NCBI RefSeq assembly: GCF_934643405.1
Contig: NZ_CAKUCL010000097.1
Span: forward strand, 1-23,558
Direction: 5' to 3'
DNA length: 23,558 bases
DNA from: an uncultured Actinoplanes sp.
Lineage (GTDB): Bacteria > Actinomycetota > Actinomycetes > Mycobacteriales > Micromonosporaceae
Shown here: positions 21,422-23,558 of the stretch, one piece after another
Layout of the letters: every line of letters begins with the position of its first letter
How positions within the stretch are numbered: the first letter of the stretch is position 1
Made by a program: the position numbers and the translations under genes
The notes under the pieces: model-generated
Told to the model about the DNA's origin: nothing
Databases searched by the model: none
What the model saw: only the letters and a program-made list of their open reading frames with translations

Positions 21422-21465
21422 GCCTTCTCGGGGCTGCTTGCGCGGGGGCTTGCTTGCGCTGGGAC

Positions 21466-21540
21466 GGTTGGGGGCCGGGGTGACCCATCACGGCTGGTGG
21501 AGCGTTTCTATGCCGTGCTGGCTCACCCCGGCCCCCAACC
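21466..21540 (+). terminator. Large two-part hairpin after the ligase gene
   Basis: A perfect 18-bp inverted repeat (21466-21483 and 21523-21540, GGTTGGGGGCCGGGGTGA) encloses a second 6-bp stem (21489-21494 and 21512-21517). The stems are joined by a symmetric 5+5-base internal loop and capped by a 17-base loop. It starts 45 bases after the ligase stop. There is no T-tract. It could be a strong terminator or a mobile palindromic element. Confidence 0.65.
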
Positions 21541-21785
21541 TTGCAGGGGATCAAGCTGGGGCTCGGGTCTTTGGTCACTCACCGCTGGCTGCTGGGCTGG
21601 GCTTCGGCGTTCACCTCATGCTGGGGCGGGGGTGGCTGCCGCGCTGTGGCCGGTGTCGGCGGCTTGCTCACCCGGGCCGGGCTGGGTGGTGGGTTGCGCG
21701 AGCGCACCGTGCCGGTTGCGGTCAGCAGCTTGCGGTTGGGTGGGGGGTCAACCGGTCATCGGGCTGGGTGGTCAGGTCACCCTGA

Positions 21786-21820
21786 GGCGATGGGTCACGC
21801 TGCGGCGATGGGTCACGCTG
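21786..21820 (+). repeat. Two exact 17-bp direct repeats
   Basis: GGCGATGGGTCACGCTG occurs at 21786-21802 and 21804-21820, a period of 18. The core GATGGGTCAC also appears inverted at 21480-21489 inside the large hairpin, giving three copies in 340 bases. Confidence 0.7.
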
Positions 21821-22012
21821 ACGGCGACCGGTTGCGGCGCCCTATTTTCGGCGGGCTCTGCTGACGGATCACCCGAAGCTGTGTGCACGAGGACTGGTCA
21901 CCCCGCGGTTCACCCTCACCCGCCACGCGGCCCACCTGACCGGCCCCAGATCCGTAGCCGCCCACATCGGGCCGTGACCACGAAGGTCGAAGCTCAACGA
22001 TCGGGACATTAA

Positions 22013-22049
22013 CGCCCTACGCCGGGGGCCGGGCGCCGGGCGTAGGGCG
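22013..22049. terminator. Hairpin in the spacer before the HIT-like gene
   Basis: CGCCCTACGCC (22013-22023) pairs with 22039-22049 across a 15-base GC-rich loop. The stem is perfect over 11 bp. It lies about 320 bases past the end of the minus-strand HIT-like gene and about 590 bases past the ligase gene, so its role is unclear. Confidence 0.5.
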
Positions 22050-22370
22050 CCGGGTACTCGAAGCCGGGTCCAAGAGCGCAACCTGTTCCACGCTGACACG
22101 CCGCCTAACCGGAGTCAGCAACCGCAATAGCAGCCCGGGCAGGGCCGATGCGGGCAGCTGCAAGTCTCCCCATACGTCCGAACGGCTGCCCCTGCACAAC
22201 GTTGATCGTTTGCCGCCTCCCTCGCTGGCGGCCTTCTCTGAGGGCGTATGCCGCCGGCTGACCGCTTTGCAGAGGGCTGCTCGCGATACGAGGGACGTCG
22301 CCTTGCGGACTCGCGTTTGGGTTGGGGCGTGTGCGGGGTGGGAGGGCCTTCGCCGTACGGGAAAGAAGGT

Positions 22371-23102
22371 TTAAGGGTTTGCTGTGTCCAGGGCGCCGCT
22401 CTCGCCTGCGATCGTCAGCGACTGGTCGGTGGGGTCGGCCGGCTCTACGGCGCTCAGGGTCTCGGGGCGTACGGCGTCGTCGGGGGTTTTGCCGTCGGGG
22501 GTGTAGGTGATCGTGGACGGGGACTCCCACTGAATGTGTGGGGGCTCGGCTATGGCCTTGCCGCCGAACTCGGCCAGCCAGGCGGCCACCAGGGCCAGAT
22601 TTTCGCGCCACTGCTGTTCGGGGATGACCGGGAGGATGTCGTCCCAAAGGGTCAGGAAGGTGCCGCGAAGTTGCAGGCGGCCGTAGGGGCGCGCAAGGAA
22701 CCACATGTGTAGATGCGCCGAGCCGTCTCCCCAGCGGTTGACGTGTACGCGGGCTACGCCGTCCAGTGAGCGGATGGCGCGCTCGAGCCGGACCGTCATG
22801 ACGCCTAGCTCGGCCGCCAGGAGGTTCGGAAGATCACCCAGGTCGAGGTGTGACCGGCATTCGAGGATCAGGACCATGGGAAGGCCGGTGGGGCGGTCCA
22901 TCGCGCGGACGCGCCAGCGCTCGCTGACCCAGATGTACGCGTCGTCGGGTGTGCCGCAGGCTACGCAATCGGCCGCGTCTTCGCCGGCGCGCGGCGGCTC
23001 GACCTCGACCGGAGCGGCCAGCGGCTTGACCCGCATGTCGCCCTCGAAGGGGAATGACGGCCAGCGCGTGAAGTCGGGCAGGGGCGCGGTGTTCTCGGGC
23101 AC
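22371..23102 (-). CDS. HIT-like (histidine triad superfamily) protein, divergent
   Basis: Predicted 243-aa soluble protein. Residues about 43-140 follow the layout of HIT nucleotide hydrolases and transferases: a CVAC pair (46 and 49), a strand-rich part, ECRSHLDLGDLP where HIT proteins have a His after the central strands, then GDGSAHLHMWFLARP. In the HIT motif H-x-H-x-H the first two His (130 and 132, the second being the nucleophile) are present and the third is Trp 134. A C-terminal region of about 100 residues (DDILPVIPEQQWRENLALVAAWLAEFGG) is not recognised. The GTG at 23102 was chosen because AAGGTG lies about 6 bases upstream; a GTG at 23111 and a TTG at 23162 are alternatives. It stands beside parS sites. 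The substrate is unknown. Confidence 0.75.
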   Translation of the reverse strand: MPENTAPLPDFTRWPSFPFEGDMRVKPLAAPVEVEPPRAGEDAADCVACGTPDDAYIWVSERWRVRAMDRPTGLPMVLILECRSHLDLGDLPNLLAAELGVMTVRLERAIRSLDGVARVHVNRWGDGSAHLHMWFLARPYGRLQLRGTFLTLWDDILPVIPEQQWRENLALVAAWLAEFGGKAIAEPPHIQWESPSTITYTPDGKTPDDAVRPETLSAVEPADPTDQSLTIAGESGALDTANP

Positions 23103-23240
23103 GGGGTGCACCTTAGCCGAGCCGCGAGGGTGCTGTCCGCAGTCAATTTTGCGCCGCTGCAACGCCGTTCGGTGAGCGTTTCACCATGCGTGACCGTTCG
23201 ACGCACTTCACCGTATGTGGGCGGCCAAGTACCAAGAAAG

Positions 23241-23249
23241 TTATCCACA
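23241..23249 (+). promoter_or_regulatory. DnaA box 1 (TTATCCACA)
   Basis: Exact match to the classical bacterial DnaA box, 13 bases from the next identical box in the same orientation. Confidence 0.75.
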
Positions 23250-23253
23250 GAAG

Positions 23254-23262
23254 TTATCCACA
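23254..23262 (+). promoter_or_regulatory. DnaA box 2 (TTATCCACA)
   Basis: Second exact DnaA box, 4 bases after the first, 9 bases before the first parS. Confidence 0.75.
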
Positions 23263-23271
23263 GGCTTGGCC

Positions 23272-23285
23272 GTTTCACGTGAAAC
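23272..23285. promoter_or_regulatory. parS site 1 (GTTTCACGTGAAAC)
   Basis: Perfect 14-bp palindrome identical to the ParB-binding site of Streptomyces; the palindrome extends to 16 bp (23271-23286). ParB loads here and spreads for origin segregation. Confidence 0.93.
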
Positions 23286-23309
23286 GCGACGTCGCAGGCT
23301 TGCGTGCCC

Positions 23310-23318
23310 TGTGGATAC
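23310..23318 (-). promoter_or_regulatory. DnaA-box-like site 3 (GTATCCACA)
   Basis: One mismatch from TTATCCACA, in reverse orientation, between the two parS sites. Confidence 0.5.
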
Positions 23319-23349
23319 AACGGTGGACGCGTCTCACCGCATAGGCGCG

Positions 23350-23363
23350 GTTTCACGTGAAAC
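23350..23363. promoter_or_regulatory. parS site 2 (GTTTCACGTGAAAC)
   Basis: Second perfect parS palindrome, 78 bases after the first (start to start), sharing the following GCG with it. Confidence 0.93.
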
Positions 23364-23401
23364 GCGCGCACTTGTGTTTCACACAGCAGTTACACACAGG
23401 G

Positions 23402-23410
23402 TGTGGATAG
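23402..23410 (-). promoter_or_regulatory. DnaA-box-like site 4 (CTATCCACA)
   Basis: One mismatch from TTATCCACA, in reverse orientation. A weaker TTACACACA lies just before it at 23390-23398. Confidence 0.5.
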
Positions 23411-23558
23411 AGGTGGGGCCTGATGCGGGCGGGTTCGATGGTCATCGAGGAGCTCGGATCTGCGGTGCGGGGTGAGGGTGGGTGGGCTCTGTGGTCGGTG
23501 TAAGGGCTGGTCAGGGAGACCCGAAGGCTTTTCATCATGGTGCGGCCGTCTTCGGGAC

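Larger units (their letters stand above)
21422..22370. other. About 950 bp without a convincing gene
   Basis: Open frames exist on both strands, but none has a family signature, a good ribosome-binding site or normal composition; their products are rich in Gly, Trp and Arg in an irregular way. The plus strand of 21430-21780 is G-rich with runs such as GGGGCGGGGG. The stretch holds two long hairpins, a short tandem repeat and smaller inverted repeats. It may be decayed coding DNA or a structured spacer between the plus-strand ligase gene and the convergent HIT-like gene. Confidence 0.6.
23103..23558. other. 456-bp gene-free region with parS sites and DnaA-box-like sequences
   Basis: No convincing gene is seen upstream of the HIT-like start. 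Between 23241 and 23410 two perfect parS sites alternate with four DnaA-box-like 9-mers. Half parS sequences GTTTCAC occur at 23178 and 23376. After 23411 there are only short inverted repeats, such as CCCGAAG (23520-23526) with CTTCGGG (23550-23556), which may belong to the 3' side of the next gene. This is typical of DNA close to parAB and oriC. Confidence 0.75.

Noticed and set aside
21497..22012. Several short plus-strand ORFs in the spacer
   Set aside because: Odd Gly/Trp/Arg-rich products, no ribosome sites, no known motif, and overlap with inverted repeats.
23241..23410. Calling this the complete oriC
   Set aside because: Only two exact and two near DnaA boxes are present and neither dnaA nor dnaN is in the window. 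Actinobacterial oriC usually has many more boxes between those genes.
23431..23448. tRNA T-loop-like GGGTTCGATGG
   Set aside because: No matching acceptor, D or anticodon arms around it; the TCGAT/ATCGA match is just a short palindrome.
23353..23538. 61-codon minus-strand ORF at the right edge
   Set aside because: No motif or ribosome site, and it overlaps a parS site and a DnaA-like box; not credible as the end of parB.

Overview
The window is high-GC, densely coding actinobacterial chromosome. Gene content and order match the block beside the replication origin in many filamentous actinomycetes. Leaderless-looking starts, frequent GTG starts and exact GTTTCACGTGAAAC parS sites suit a Micromonosporaceae-like genome, but the genus is inferred and not proven. 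No rRNA, tRNA, insertion sequence or CRISPR array was found.

Left part (1-7701). On the minus strand lie a family-87 type membrane glycosyltransferase (152-1705), a class A penicillin-binding protein with low-complexity repeats at both ends (1805-4555) and a small DUF5318-type zinc-ribbon protein (4748-5215). Divergent from these is a PadR regulator plus ino1 operon (5375-7107). A perfect 23-bp dyad sits at its predicted transcription start, and a strong intrinsic terminator ends it. An ogt-type DNA repair methyltransferase faces it. Bases 1-151 hold no gene that I can support.

Middle part (7733-18178). The CCA-adding enzyme runs on the minus strand. Then a long plus-strand series follows: an unrecognised 293-aa protein, murJ, a membrane pseudokinase encoded separately from murJ, sigM, its anti-sigma factor, trxB, trxA and cwlM. 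This series joins lipid II export, envelope control, redox repair and regulation of peptidoglycan precursor synthesis. Two very short upstream ORFs end in 4-base GTGA overlaps with the start codons of murJ and of the pseudokinase gene. The second contains three consecutive cysteine codons and looks like a cysteine-responsive leader ahead of the pseudokinase-sigM-thioredoxin genes. A textbook GGGAAT-N18-GTT disulfide-stress promoter precedes trxB.

Right part (18179-23558). A GNAT protein abuts cwlM tail to tail. Next come an aminotransferase gene preceded by about five 21-bp tandem repeats, and a D-Ala-D-Ala-ligase-like ATP-grasp gene lacking one expected metal-binding Glu. About 950 bp of apparently non-coding sequence with large hairpins follows, then a divergent HIT-like protein. 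The last 456 bp hold no gene but carry two perfect parS sites interleaved with four DnaA-box-like sequences, which indicates closeness to parAB/oriC.

The most interesting candidates are the polycysteine leader ORF, the parS/DnaA-box patch, the altered ligase and the repeat array before the aminotransferase.
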